Shown here: positions 1 through 8,746 of the stretch, piece by piece
Position numbering within the stretch: the stretch's first letter is position 1
Layout: the number at the start of each line of letters is the position of its first letter
Origin: Draconibacterium sediminis
Lineage (GTDB): Bacteria > Bacteroidota > Bacteroidia > Bacteroidales > Prolixibacteraceae
Direction: 5' to 3'
Length of the DNA: 64,000 bases
Assembly: GCF_000949475.1 (NCBI RefSeq)
Contig: NZ_JRHC01000001.1
Span: 1,488,001 to 1,552,000, forward strand
Made by a program: the position numbers and the translations under genes
Notes under the pieces: generated by a model
Databases searched by the model: none
What the model was told of the DNA's origin: nothing
Seen by the model: only the letters and a program-made list of their open reading frames with translations

Positions 1-255
1 GTCTTTAAAAGTGCCGGGTTCGCCTTCATCGGCATTACATATCACGTATTTTTCTTTCTCTTTTGATTCCGCAGTCAATTTCCATTTTAGCCCGGTTGGA
101 AATCCAGCTCCGCCACGTCCTTTTAGTTCTGAACTGATGAGCTCGTTGATAAGATCCTGTGGTTTCCTTTGTAGCGTTGAAGACAGAATTTTTTCCCAGT
201 CGTTTTCATTTCTGAAAATGAAATCTACACGTTTTAATTGATTTGAAGTTGCCAT
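1..255 (-). CDS. NuoF-like NADH dehydrogenase 51 kDa subunit, N-terminal 85 residues (cut by window edge)
   Basis: My translation of the reverse strand from the ATG at 255 gives 85 residues that run off the left edge. Near residues 47-59 it carries the NuoF/HoxF hallmark [13 protein letters not shown] and, near 74-83, [10 protein letters not shown]. Both belong to the FMN- and NADH-binding region. These subunits take electrons from or give them to NAD(P)H in complex I, in NAD-linked [FeFe] hydrogenases or in formate dehydrogenases. There is no N-terminal thioredoxin-like extension. It starts 10 bases after the NuoE-like gene, so the two are one operon. Which larger complex they serve cannot be decided here, because the downstream genes lie outside the window. 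The family is certain; the complex is open. Confidence 0.93.
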   Translation of the reverse strand, partial: MATSNQLKRVDFIFRNENDWEKILSSTLQRKPQDLINELISSELKGRGGAGFPTGLKWKLTAESKEKEKYVICNADEGEPGTFKD

Positions 256-265
256 AATTGCCGGT

Positions 266-742
266 TTAGTGGTTTTGATTTACTTTCATGTAGGCCGATA
301 ATATCTCCCTCACTTTCTCAGGAGTGAGTTCGGTATAAATTTCATCGTTAATCAGCATTGCCGGTGCCTTGTGACACCAGCCCAGGCAGTTGGTTTCCAG
401 CAGGGTGAATTGTTTGTCGGGGGTGGTTTCCCCTAAACGAATTTTTAGCATGTCTTGTATGGCAAACAAAATCTGGTTTTTACCCTTCATGGCGCAGGTA
501 ATGGTTTTGCACACCCGAATAATGAACTTTCCGGTAGGTTTGGTTTCAAGGAATGAATAAAAAGTGGCAGTTCCGTACACATCGGCAGCCGGAATATCAA
601 TTTCCCGCGCAATCTCGATCATCGAACGTTCTGAAAGGAAATTTTCCTGTTCAACCACTCCTTGTAAAATGGGTAAAACACTCTCCCGGCTACGACCATG
701 TTTCTCAGCCAGGTTTTTAACTAAGGTTTGGATTGGATCCAT
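266..742 (-). CDS. NuoE/HndA-like [2Fe-2S] thioredoxin-fold subunit (24 kDa type)
   Basis: 158 residues, the normal length for NuoE. The first ~65 residues form the helical domain. The rest is thioredoxin-like and holds the four expected cluster ligands as C78-x4-C83 and C119-x3-C123 (CKTITC, CLGWC). The protein would bind a [2Fe-2S] cluster and pair with the NuoF-like subunit encoded directly downstream. Bacteroidota complex I often lacks NuoE/F, so a link to a hydrogenase or formate dehydrogenase is plausible, but that is inference. A possible minus-strand -7 box (TACATTTG, reading 873 to 866) lies about 125 bases upstream of the start. Confidence 0.93.
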   Translation of the reverse strand: MDPIQTLVKNLAEKHGRSRESVLPILQGVVEQENFLSERSMIEIAREIDIPAADVYGTATFYSFLETKPTGKFIIRVCKTITCAMKGKNQILFAIQDMLKIRLGETTPDKQFTLLETNCLGWCHKAPAMLINDEIYTELTPEKVREILSAYMKVNQNH

Positions 743-1184
743 GAGGCAAGTTTTAGTTATTAAGATTGGTTTTTAGTTGTTATTGTTAAGTAGAGCGCCA
801 GTTAAGGCTGGATCGATTTTTAATTGCTGCATGAAATAAAGAAATAATTCTTTATTTATTATAAACAAATGTACGGAGTAATCGCATAAAATAACAGCAT
901 ATTTGCTTCATAACATTATGTTTTTCAGCAGAAAACAGATAATGTGATCAAGTCGGGTTTTAAATTGAGCGGAGAACCTAATTTTTGTCATGTATAAAAG
1001 TGTTCTAAAAATGGTTAAGAAGGGGCGGAGTGCAATGTAGTCTAAATAAGAATTATTAGCTGAGGTCAAAACTTGAGATTCATTAACAATTTATTTAAAG
1101 AAAATTAAAGAATGAAGCAACCTTTTGGTGCTGTTTTTTGTCTAATTTTATAGAGCCATAAAACAATTTAACAAGTTCATTAAA
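743..1184. other. Intergenic region between divergent genes, no gene seen
   Basis: 442 A+T-rich bases between the NuoE-like gene (minus) and a small secreted protein (plus). I see a possible minus-strand -7 box at 866-873 and no convincing open frame. The 16-mer GGTGCTGTTTTTTGTC near 1128-1143 recurs near 41598-41613, which may mean a dispersed repeat. Confidence 0.5.
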
Positions 1185-1586
1185 ATGAAAACAGTATTAA
1201 TCACCCATTTCGCTGTTCTGTTATTAATTATTCCGGGCATGAGTTGGGCCCAAATTGTAACCATAACAGGTTATGTTAATAATGGATCCAACGGAAAAGC
1301 TATGGAAAACGTAAGTATTTTTGAAAAGAATTCAGGAATCGGAACAATTACCAATCAGAATGGATTTTATAAACTAATTCTTGATAAGGGCGATATTGAT
1401 TTGTCCATTTCAAATGGAGGTTTTAAACCGGTTTTACACCACGTTGAAGCCGTTTCAGATACTACATTGGTAGTTAGCCTTCAGCCACTGTTGAGCAGTA
1501 AAAACCGACAGAAAAAGAACGATCAGGTACATGCTGAGCTGGAACTGGAAAAGAAGAATGATAGAAAGGGATTTAAACTATTCTAG
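1185..1586 (+). CDS. Small secreted carboxypeptidase-regulatory-like (CarboxypepD_reg-like) protein
   Basis: 133 residues. Residues 1-22 form a signal peptide ending SWA-Q. Residues ~24-98 resemble the beta-sandwich CarboxypepD_reg-like domain found at the start of Bacteroidota TonB receptors: a VTITGYV strand, then GKAMENVSIFEK, then G(I)GTITNQNGFYKL. The tail after residue ~100 is Lys/Glu-rich and charged. As a free-standing short protein it may be a periplasmic or surface binding module. It stands alone and converges with the phosphatase-like gene 24 bases away. The function is not known. Confidence 0.75.
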   Translation: MKTVLITHFAVLLLIIPGMSWAQIVTITGYVNNGSNGKAMENVSIFEKNSGIGTITNQNGFYKLILDKGDIDLSISNGGFKPVLHHVEAVSDTTLVVSLQPLLSSKNRQKKNDQVHAELELEKKNDRKGFKLF

Positions 1587-1610
1587 CACCTTAGCCGGCC
1601 AACAGCTTTT

Positions 1611-3254
1611 CTATTTCGTTTCCACAATTTCTTTAATAATTTTTCCCTGGCATTTGTCGGGTCTTGGCACCGAGATTAATTCGGCCAGCGTTGGCACGAG
1701 GTCAACAGCATTGTGCGTTGTGCTAATGGTTTGAGCTTTAATTCCTTTTCCCCAGATTACTACCGGAATTCGCGACTGATCGGTGTAATTGGCACGTTTA
1801 AATTTATAACCCGGTTGCCAGCCTTCCTTTAAGGTATAGATAAAATCGCCCGAACGGTTTTTGTGGTAAGTATTGTACAGCGGTTCGAACAAGCCGTTTG
1901 CCGAACTGCCCTGTTCCAGCTGGAAAGCGGGCATCGATACCTGAACGCCGGTAAACTGGTTGATGAAATTTGAGGAAACCTCGCGCAATTCATTTAGCGT
2001 TACATTATCGTTTTTATTAATGATGTCGTGATCGAGGTAAAGCTGAAGATCGGAATAATGTTCGATCCATTTTTCTTCGCCGTAAGTAATATTCAGGTAT
2101 GAAGTAAGCAGTGCAATGGCACTTTCAACATTAAAATAATCAACGGTCAGGTGAAATTCTTCTTTCAAATATTCAACGGGGTATGAAGCAGATGTGTTGG
2201 CTGTTAGGAAAAACAATACATTGTCTTTTCCGAATTTCTGTTCGGCGGCATCAATCAATTCGCCAATGTACTGGTCGAGATACAGGTAAGTATCTTCCAT
2301 TTCAAGCGACGCCGGCCCAAATGAACCATTTTCGTAATCCATGCTCGAAAATACTGCGGTAACAAAATCGGTTATGTTGTCCGTTCCAATTTCCTCGTTT
2401 TCCAACAAACGCAGGGTAAAATCCTTGATCATCATATTGGCCGATGGCGTTGTTTTAAACGGCCGGAAATTGTTGGTGCGGCTAATGTATTTGTTTATAG
2501 AATGCGGGAAAGTATTAAACTCTCCGAAATAACCACGCTCCAGCAGGTAGTCGTCGCGCAGGCTTTCGGTGTATTCGATTTCCGGAAGCAGCGTTGTCCA
2601 GGTACGGTGACTGTAAATATCGGCGTAATTTTCGCTGTTGAACAAACGCACCCAGTCGGGGAAAGTGCTGATATAAAACGAACTTGATATCATTCTTCCC
2701 GATTCAATGTCGAACCAGTAAGCTCCGTCGGCAGCATGACCGGCTGCAAAAATGGCCGATTCGCGGTTTAAAGCAGCGCTAAAGATTTTTGCTTTTCCTC
2801 CGCTTAATATTTTCAAATTATCAGTAAGTGTTGTTGAAAGCAGGTTCTGTGGCGAGGCCGCACCGGATTTGGTATCGGCACCAACCGTAAAATAATAGTC
2901 GTCCTCGGTGCTGTCAATTTCCTTTTTCTTTAGTCGGTCGTACCACGAAGTTGAAACAATTCCGTGAATGGAAGGATGAACCCCGGTAAAAAGCGTTGCT
3001 GTTCCGCTGGCGTAGTTTTGCTCGTGCAGCGTAAGTTTCACATTCTTGCAAACGGCACCCTGCGTATAAATCTTCTTAAATCCGTTGGGTTGAAATTTAT
3101 CCCAATAGCGCTGAATGTAATCGGGGCGCATGTTTTCAACAATAATACCAATTACCACTTTGGGTTTATCGCTGTTAAGCGGTTCATTGTTTTGTGCCTG
3201 TGTTTGCACACCAAAAAATAAAAGAATAAAACCTAAAACTACAACTGCTTTCAT
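1611..3254 (-). CDS. PafA-type alkaline phosphatase superfamily protein, probably catalytically inactive
   Basis: 547 residues with a signal peptide of about 20. The fold matches Bacteroidota PafA alkaline phosphatases: VVIGIIVENMRPDY (34-46), TLFTGVHPSIHGI (87-99), AAGHAADGAYWFD (170-182), FGPASLEMEDTYL (312-324), IPVVIWGKG near the C-terminus. From remembered family motifs, the catalytic residues look replaced. The metal Asp of VDQMR is E40, the nucleophile Thr is Y81, the substrate Asn is T102, and the KDR motif reads NRE at 163-165. The Asp of the next metal site is kept (D306), but its His partner is G310. TADHG has become TANTS (351-355), and the last His appears lost. I infer a binding or structural role, or different chemistry. 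A strong promoter lies upstream. Confidence 0.85.
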   Translation of the reverse strand: MKAVVVLGFILLFFGVQTQAQNNEPLNSDKPKVVIGIIVENMRPDYIQRYWDKFQPNGFKKIYTQGAVCKNVKLTLHEQNYASGTATLFTGVHPSIHGIVSTSWYDRLKKKEIDSTEDDYYFTVGADTKSGAASPQNLLSTTLTDNLKILSGGKAKIFSAALNRESAIFAAGHAADGAYWFDIESGRMISSSFYISTFPDWVRLFNSENYADIYSHRTWTTLLPEIEYTESLRDDYLLERGYFGEFNTFPHSINKYISRTNNFRPFKTTPSANMMIKDFTLRLLENEEIGTDNITDFVTAVFSSMDYENGSFGPASLEMEDTYLYLDQYIGELIDAAEQKFGKDNVLFFLTANTSASYPVEYLKEEFHLTVDYFNVESAIALLTSYLNITYGEEKWIEHYSDLQLYLDHDIINKNDNVTLNELREVSSNFINQFTGVQVSMPAFQLEQGSSANGLFEPLYNTYHKNRSGDFIYTLKEGWQPGYKFKRANYTDQSRIPVVIWGKGIKAQTISTTHNAVDLVPTLAELISVPRPDKCQGKIIKEIVETK

Positions 3255-3276
3255 ATTCTAAACTGATTTGAGCAGC

Positions 3277-3307
3277 CAAAAGTAAACAATTTGAGCGCTT
3301 TCAACAA
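3277..3307 (-). promoter_or_regulatory. Bacteroidota sigma-ABfr-type promoter of the PafA-like gene
   Basis: Reading the minus strand, TTG (3307-3305), a 20-base spacer, then TACTTTTG (3284-3277). This fits the Bacteroidota -33/-7 consensus and sits 22 bases before the ATG at 3254. Confidence 0.75.
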
Positions 3308-3470
3308 AGGAATTTTGTAAAGCCTGTGAAAAAATGATTAGCTCAAGATGTTGTTTGTCAGAGGTTTGAGCTAATGGTCAAAAATAATTCTAAAAAAAAT
3401 GCCCAAAAGAGTAGGGTGCTGGGAGTCTTGTGCGGATAACAGGTAGAAATAATCATTAAAATATAATGTC

Positions 3471-4493
3471 ATGAAAAGAATTATTGGATTTTCAGTTATT
3501 GCATTAGCAATATTCATGTTCTCGTGTAATACAAATACCGATGAAGGTATTGATATTCCGGGGATGAGTGACGAACAGACCTTAAAATCGGCCGAAATTA
3601 CAGTGGCCGAAGTGCAGGCTGAAGCAGCAGTTGCCGAATGTAATTACGAAGTGGAATTTTTTGCCAATGCCGAACGAATTCTTAGACGTTGGTGGCAAAT
3701 GGGCAAATTTTTTGGATGGCACAACAAATTGCGCTATTTCGAAAATCAATGTCCGGATTTAACTATTGAGCATAGCGACAGTACCGCATATCCGCTTACA
3801 ATCACGCTTGACTATGGCGATAGCACTGTGCTAAACAACGGTAAAGTGTTAAGCGGAGAAATTGTATTGGTAATTTCGGCACCACGAAACAGTCAGGATT
3901 ATTCGCGATTGGTAAGTTTCAATGATTTTATGGTTGATTCGATGCTGATTAACGGTACCACGGAAGTAATAGTCGACAAAGTGGATAGTACATTCCGTAA
4001 GTTTGAGTCGGAATTAACCTTTGTGTATCCCGATGGTACAACTGTTACGCGAAGTGCCGAACGGGTTTGGCAATGGCTGGCAGGTCTTGATACTCCCGAA
4101 ATTCAAAGTGATGATGTGGTGATTATTACCGGCGAAGTTACCGGAACCATTGTGTGGCCCGATGGAACCGAAGAAACCTACAGCAAAATAATTACCACTC
4201 CGTTAAAACGACTGGCAATGTGCCGATATATGGTTGAAGGAGTGGTTGAAGTGCGAATAGATGGTAATCTGGTTTCGGTACTTGATTATGGGTATAACGA
4301 AAGCGGCGAGGAATGCGACCATTATGCACTGTTGTCAACCAATGCCGGAGACGAAGTAATCGACCTCTCGGAAAAACATTATAACGGAATGGCAAAACAA
4401 TATCAATATAGGAATCAGCATCAGTACACCGGAGAGAACGGAAATCAAAATGGTAGTCAGAATCAAAATAATAACCATAACGGCAACGGATAG
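3471..4493 (+). CDS. Hypothetical lipoprotein with Gln/Asn/Gly-rich C-terminus
   Basis: 340 residues. The N-terminus is a lipoprotein signal with lipobox F-S-C at 17-19, so it is probably anchored in the outer or inner membrane facing the periplasm or surface. The middle contains two similar strands, VYPDGTTVTRS and VWPDGTEETYS, suggesting an internal beta repeat. The last ~30 residues (N/Q/G/H-rich) look disordered. I do not recognise the family. It lies just before the ECF sigma operon but is separated from it by a terminator-like hairpin, so it may be regulated on its own. Confidence 0.75.
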   Translation: MKRIIGFSVIALAIFMFSCNTNTDEGIDIPGMSDEQTLKSAEITVAEVQAEAAVAECNYEVEFFANAERILRRWWQMGKFFGWHNKLRYFENQCPDLTIEHSDSTAYPLTITLDYGDSTVLNNGKVLSGEIVLVISAPRNSQDYSRLVSFNDFMVDSMLINGTTEVIVDKVDSTFRKFESELTFVYPDGTTVTRSAERVWQWLAGLDTPEIQSDDVVIITGEVTGTIVWPDGTEETYSKIITTPLKRLAMCRYMVEGVVEVRIDGNLVSVLDYGYNESGEECDHYALLSTNAGDEVIDLSEKHYNGMAKQYQYRNQHQYTGENGNQNGSQNQNNNHNGNG

Positions 4494-4510
4494 TTAGTAA
4501 TGGGGAGATA

Positions 4511-4548
4511 ATACCGGGATGTGTTTTCATGGTCTCCCGGTATTTCTC
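4511..4548 (+). terminator. Hairpin terminator after the lipoprotein gene
   Basis: ATACCGGGA (4511-4519) pairs perfectly with TCCCGGTAT (4535-4543), followed by TTTCT. It lies 18 bases after the lipoprotein stop codon and before the sigma-factor gene. Confidence 0.7.
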
Positions 4549-4598
4549 ATTCCCGTAAATTGCTGTAACTTTAAAAGTCTAATCATTGTTGCTGCGTT

Positions 4599-5090
4599 TT
4601 GACAAAAGAAGAATTCAAAAAGCTTTTTGATGAACATTTTAGCCAGGTTCGTAACTACATGTTCTATCGTTCGGGAGATACCGAACTGGCTACTGATATT
4701 GCGCAGGAAACATTTCTGAAGATTTGGGAGAAGAACAATAAAATTGACGACGCCAGGGTGAAAGGCCTGCTTTTTAAAATAGCCAACAACCTGTTTGTGT
4801 CGTACTACCGAAAAGAAAAACGTTCTTTTGAGTTTTTTAAACATTATGAACCGGATGGAAAATTGCGCACACCGGAGGAAGATCTGGTTTTCGGGCAATT
4901 GAAGGAAACTTACAATAACGCACTGCAAAGAATGCCTGAAAAACAACGAACCGTTTTCCTGATGAGCAGGGTTGATCAGCTAACCTACAGCGAAATTGCC
5001 GAAATGATTGGTGTAAGTGTAAAGGCCGTAGAAAAAAGAATGAAGCTCGCTCTGCACTTTTTACGAACTAGTTTAAAAACAAATGAATGA
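4599..5090 (+). CDS. ECF-type RNA polymerase sigma-70 factor
   Basis: 163 residues, usual for Bacteroidota ECF sigmas. Region 2 spans ~10-75 (DIAQETFLKIWE at 33-44 is the core-binding / -10 helix), and region 4 spans ~105-157, with the helix-turn-helix LTYSEIAEMIGVSVKAVEKRM at 128-148. The start is a TTG; the next in-frame Met (21) would remove part of region 2. A possible -7 box TAACTTTA is at 4566-4573. It overlaps the FecR-like gene by 8 bases and precedes a TonB receptor, the classic cell-surface signalling arrangement in which the receptor, anti-sigma and sigma act in series. Confidence 0.95.
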   Translation: MTKEEFKKLFDEHFSQVRNYMFYRSGDTELATDIAQETFLKIWEKNNKIDDARVKGLLFKIANNLFVSYYRKEKRSFEFFKHYEPDGKLRTPEEDLVFGQLKETYNNALQRMPEKQRTVFLMSRVDQLTYSEIAEMIGVSVKAVEKRMKLALHFLRTSLKTNE

Positions 5091-5943
5091 TAAAAATAAA
5101 CATAGCAACCCGTTAAACGATTTCGAAAAAGATCTTTTCGGAAAGGGAAAGATTAGCTGGGAGAAATCGGAGGCTGATGTTTGGAATGAGCTGCAAGGCA
5201 AAATGGTTATAAAACCGGCAAAAGTGGTCGCTATCCGGAACAAATGGATTCAGTGGTCAGCGGCGGCGGTAGTCCTGTTAATTTTTGGAATAGGGGCAGT
5301 CGTTTCGTCCTGGCAGAAAACCATAGAATGTTTGCCGGGTGAACATCTAACAGCTGTATTACCCGATGGCTCAAAGGTTAATTTGAATGCAGCATCAAAA
5401 CTGGTTTATAATCCGATAAAATGGAAATGGGATCGTAAACTGAAATTTGAAGGGGAAGGTTTTTTTACTGTTGAAAAGGGATCAACTTTCACCGTTGAGT
5501 CCAAAAACGGAACAACGCAAGTGCTCGGAACTTCGTTTAATATTTATGCCCGCGCAGAAAATTACCGCGTAACCTGCCTCACAGGAAAAGTACAGGTAAC
5601 ATCGCCGGGCAACGAGAAAGTGATTCTACTGCCTCAAAACCACGTTGAACTGGAAGAAGGGAAACTGGTTGTTACCAGAATGTTTGAGCCCGAAAAGGCA
5701 ATAAGCTGGAAACAAAATTATTTTTATTTCACCGGGCGCCCGTTAAAAGAGGTAATCGACGAAATTGAGCGTCAGTATGCCGTAACCATAAAACTCGATC
5801 CGCAATTAAATAATCGTAATTTTGGAAGTAATTTTTCAAAACAATACAGCGTTGAAGAAGTGTTGGATTTTGTTTGCAAACCAATGGGGCTGAAGTTTGA
5901 AAAACAAGCGAATAATGTTTACATCGTGACAGACGAAAGTTAA
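5083..5943 (+). CDS. FecR family anti-sigma factor
   Basis: 286 residues. A cytoplasmic N-terminus (1-56) for sigma binding is followed by one membrane helix (~57-77), a periplasmic FecR domain (~85-185, with LPDGSKVNLNAASKLVY), and a C-terminal DUF4974-type domain (~215-283, with RPLKEVIDEIERQYAV). It should sit in the inner membrane, hold the sigma factor, and relay the state of the downstream TonB receptor. Its ATG overlaps the end of the sigma gene, and its stop overlaps the receptor start as TAATG, so translation of all three is coupled. Confidence 0.95.
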   Translation: MNDKNKHSNPLNDFEKDLFGKGKISWEKSEADVWNELQGKMVIKPAKVVAIRNKWIQWSAAAVVLLIFGIGAVVSSWQKTIECLPGEHLTAVLPDGSKVNLNAASKLVYNPIKWKWDRKLKFEGEGFFTVEKGSTFTVESKNGTTQVLGTSFNIYARAENYRVTCLTGKVQVTSPGNEKVILLPQNHVELEEGKLVVTRMFEPEKAISWKQNYFYFTGRPLKEVIDEIERQYAVTIKLDPQLNNRNFGSNFSKQYSVEEVLDFVCKPMGLKFEKQANNVYIVTDES

Positions 5944-8495
5944 TGAACAGGTTAACCGTTGTGGTTTTGGTAATGCTGCTGGCCATATCGCAAGTGGCGG
6001 CACAAAACCACGAAAAAATAGAAATCAACACACGCAAAACCCCGTTAAATCAGGTTTTAATCGATTTAAAGGAACAGTATGGCTTTCAGTTTGCTTACGA
6101 CAGCGATTTACTTTCCGGCTTTTTAGTTAGTGCCAACCACAAATCTTTCGATAACGATGAAGAGGCGCTGCGTTTTCTCATTAAAGATTTTCCGCTCGAA
6201 ATCGAACGATCGGGCGATGTAATACTGATCATACCAAAACGGGAACGCAAGCCGGAGCTCACACAAATTTCCGGACGAGTGCTGGAAGCCAACACTTTCG
6301 AACCTTTGCCGTATTCATACATTCTTATTAACCGCCGGCCGGTACAATCCGATTTGCAGGGACATTTTAATTTTATCGCTTCGGCCGATACATCATACAA
6401 TCTACAGATATCGCACCTGGGTTATTTTGTTTACGATACGGTTGTTACCCAAAGTCTTTCGCGTAATTTTTTGCTTTATCCGCAAATCGAACGTATTCAA
6501 GAGGTGCAGATCTACAGCAATCCTATCGAAAAATCAACACTTATCGGTTACAATGCCGGACGAATGAAAATTAACCACCAAATAGCACCCATACTGCCCG
6601 GGTACGGCGATAATTCAGTGTTTAATCTTTTGCGCTTAATGCCCGGAGTAATGGCCTCAGGCGAACAATCGAACGATCTGCTTATTTGGGGCGCTTACGA
6701 GAGCCAAAGTAAAATCCAATTTGATGGATTTACTGTTTTTGGGTTGAAAAATTTTAACGATAACATTGCCGTTGTCAATCCATTGGTGGTAAAAAATATT
6801 GAGGTGATGAAAGGCGGTTACGAAGCCCGTTACGGCGATCGCGTTGGAGGAATTGTTGATATTCAGGGCAAAGACGGAAGCTTACAAAAACCAAGTCTTA
6901 CATTCAGTATCAATTCAACTACTGTAAATTCGATGGTTCAGCTGCCGCTTTCAAAAAAGTCGTCGTTGCTGGCAGCTTACCGCCAAACCTACCATCAGCT
7001 GTACGGCCCAACACGAATAAGTGTTGTTACAAGAGAAGAAAGTTCAACACCGGGTTCCGGTGCCGGATCAGGAAATTTCCTGGGGAAAGGTCCTGCAGCC
7101 AGTCGTATTTCTGATGTAAAACCCGATTTTGTTTTTCGCGACGCCAACCTGAAGTATACATTTAAAGGCGATGACGGAAGCCGGTTTTCGCTTAGTTTAT
7201 ATGGTGGTGGCGATGATTTTAATTACGATATGGATGCCCGTATTGCAGGCGTTTTATGGACGAGGGAGGAGCAGGAACAGAATAACGAGTTGGGCGGATC
7301 GGCACAGTTGAATTATCCCTGGAGAAATGGGGATGCTACCAACCTGACTTTTGCTTATTCGGCATTCGAGCGTAAGTTGTACCAAAAAGCCCAAACAGAA
7401 AGGTCTCAAGACGGGTTTATCGAAATAAAGAGTCATTTAGACTCGGAAAATACCGTGGACGAACTAAGTTTTAATGCCGAACATACCCTAAATTTTCGTC
7501 AGGGACATCGTTTGTTGGTAGGTGCGGGAGTGATTAACAACAATGTTGAATTATCACGCTTTTCCGAGGGCGAACAACAGATTGATATCAATAACCAATC
7601 GCCACGTATTTATTCTTATCTGCAGGATGAATATCCGTTAGGGGAGTTGCTGGAGTTAAAAACGGGTGTTCGATTAATTTATAACTCCAAACCAAATAAA
7701 TGGTATGTTGAGCCGCGTGTTTCGGCATCGCTCTCTGTTTTTGATGAACTGAAAATAAACGCTTCGTGGGGCCTTTCCAACCAGTTTCTATCGAAAACAA
7801 CGGTGCTCGACAGTACAAATAATTACACCGAGTTTTGGACGAATTCCGATGAGGAACAAATTCCGGTTTTAAATGCCGAACATTTTGTGGCCGGAGTATC
7901 GTATCAAAAAAACGGATTTACGGCCAGTGCCGAGGCTTTTTATAAAACCACTGAGGGATTAAGTCGATATAGGACCGGCAATTTACGCATTAGTGAGGGA
8001 TTTTATGAGGGGAAGGCAAGAAGTAAAGGCCTTGATATTTTTCTTAAAAAAGAGTACAAACGGAACATGGCCTGGATTTCGTACACCCTGAGTAACACGG
8101 AGGAGCAGTTCCCCTATTTTAGGGTTAATGTTTGGCGGCCGGCACCACACCAGCAAAAGCACGAGCTAAAATTCGCCGGGGTTTGCAATTATAAATCGTT
8201 TTATCTCTCGGCAAATTACGTTTACGGTTCCGGTTTCGAACGTTATGAATTTGAGGTTGATAACGACTTAAACTTCGATAAAGCTTACAGCCGGATGGAT
8301 GCGGCTTTGGTTTATAAATTCAAACCGGGAAAAGTGAAAGCCGAAGCCGGAATTTCAATACTGAATATTTTTAATACAGAAAACATTAAATACTCGAACA
8401 TAAGGATTAGCACCATCGACGAAGTGAGTCTTGTTGGTGTTTATTCCGATGCCATCTCGTTTACGCCTGCCGTGTTCCTGAATATTGAGTTCTAA
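5943..8495 (+). CDS. TonB-dependent outer-membrane receptor with N-terminal STN signalling domain
   Basis: 850 residues. A signal peptide (1-20) is followed by an STN domain (~27-99, NTRKTPLNQVLIDLKEQYGF), a carboxypeptidase-regulatory-like domain (~107-180), a plug (~205-315, with FDGFTVFG and EVMKGGYEARYGDRVGGIVDI), and a beta-barrel to the C-terminus. STN-bearing receptors both import a ligand and signal through FecR, which fits the two genes upstream. No SusD partner follows, so a polysaccharide is not indicated; a siderophore, peptide or other ligand is possible. The substrate is unknown. The receptor is the last gene of the operon. Confidence 0.94.
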   Translation: MNRLTVVVLVMLLAISQVAAQNHEKIEINTRKTPLNQVLIDLKEQYGFQFAYDSDLLSGFLVSANHKSFDNDEEALRFLIKDFPLEIERSGDVILIIPKRERKPELTQISGRVLEANTFEPLPYSYILINRRPVQSDLQGHFNFIASADTSYNLQISHLGYFVYDTVVTQSLSRNFLLYPQIERIQEVQIYSNPIEKSTLIGYNAGRMKINHQIAPILPGYGDNSVFNLLRLMPGVMASGEQSNDLLIWGAYESQSKIQFDGFTVFGLKNFNDNIAVVNPLVVKNIEVMKGGYEARYGDRVGGIVDIQGKDGSLQKPSLTFSINSTTVNSMVQLPLSKKSSLLAAYRQTYHQLYGPTRISVVTREESSTPGSGAGSGNFLGKGPAASRISDVKPDFVFRDANLKYTFKGDDGSRFSLSLYGGGDDFNYDMDARIAGVLWTREEQEQNNELGGSAQLNYPWRNGDATNLTFAYSAFERKLYQKAQTERSQDGFIEIKSHLDSENTVDELSFNAEHTLNFRQGHRLLVGAGVINNNVELSRFSEGEQQIDINNQSPRIYSYLQDEYPLGELLELKTGVRLIYNSKPNKWYVEPRVSASLSVFDELKINASWGLSNQFLSKTTVLDSTNNYTEFWTNSDEEQIPVLNAEHFVAGVSYQKNGFTASAEAFYKTTEGLSRYRTGNLRISEGFYEGKARSKGLDIFLKKEYKRNMAWISYTLSNTEEQFPYFRVNVWRPAPHQQKHELKFAGVCNYKSFYLSANYVYGSGFERYEFEVDNDLNFDKAYSRMDAALVYKFKPGKVKAEAGISILNIFNTENIKYSNIRISTIDEVSLVGVYSDAISFTPAVFLNIEF

Positions 8496-8570
8496 TAAAA
8501 CAATCATGATTCCCATGAATCACCAACAGTGAGGAAAATAATTCAACCTTTCAGCGAACTCTCCCTCATT

Positions 8571-8614
8571 CCCTCTCTTCATGAAGAGAGGGACGATTGT
8601 GTCGAAGGCACAAT
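8571..8614. repeat. Twin-hairpin intergenic repeat
   Basis: A perfect 22-base palindrome at 8571-8592 (CCCTCTCTTCA and its complement) is followed by ATTGTG (8596-8601) pairing with CACAAT (8609-8614). Two adjacent hairpins of this kind, made of C-rich and G-rich arms, recur at 25901-25956 and inside the epimerase gene at 60086-60124. It lies between convergent genes. Confidence 0.7.
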
Positions 8615-8677
8615 CAGGGTGAGTCAATAAATTTAAAGCAGATTTTACTACTAATTTTTATTGGATCTTCAGAAAAT

Positions 8678-8723
8678 AAAAGCTGCCTGCATACTTCCTT
8701 GCGGAAAAATACAGACAGCTTTT
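8678..8723. terminator. Bidirectional hairpin terminator
   Basis: AAAAGCTGCCTG (from 8678) pairs with CAGACAGCTTTT (ends 8723) with one mismatch. The A-run on one side and T-run on the other suit termination of both the TonB receptor and the convergent oxidoreductase gene. Confidence 0.7.
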
Positions 8724-8746
8724 AACAAATGCTATTTTTAATAGAT

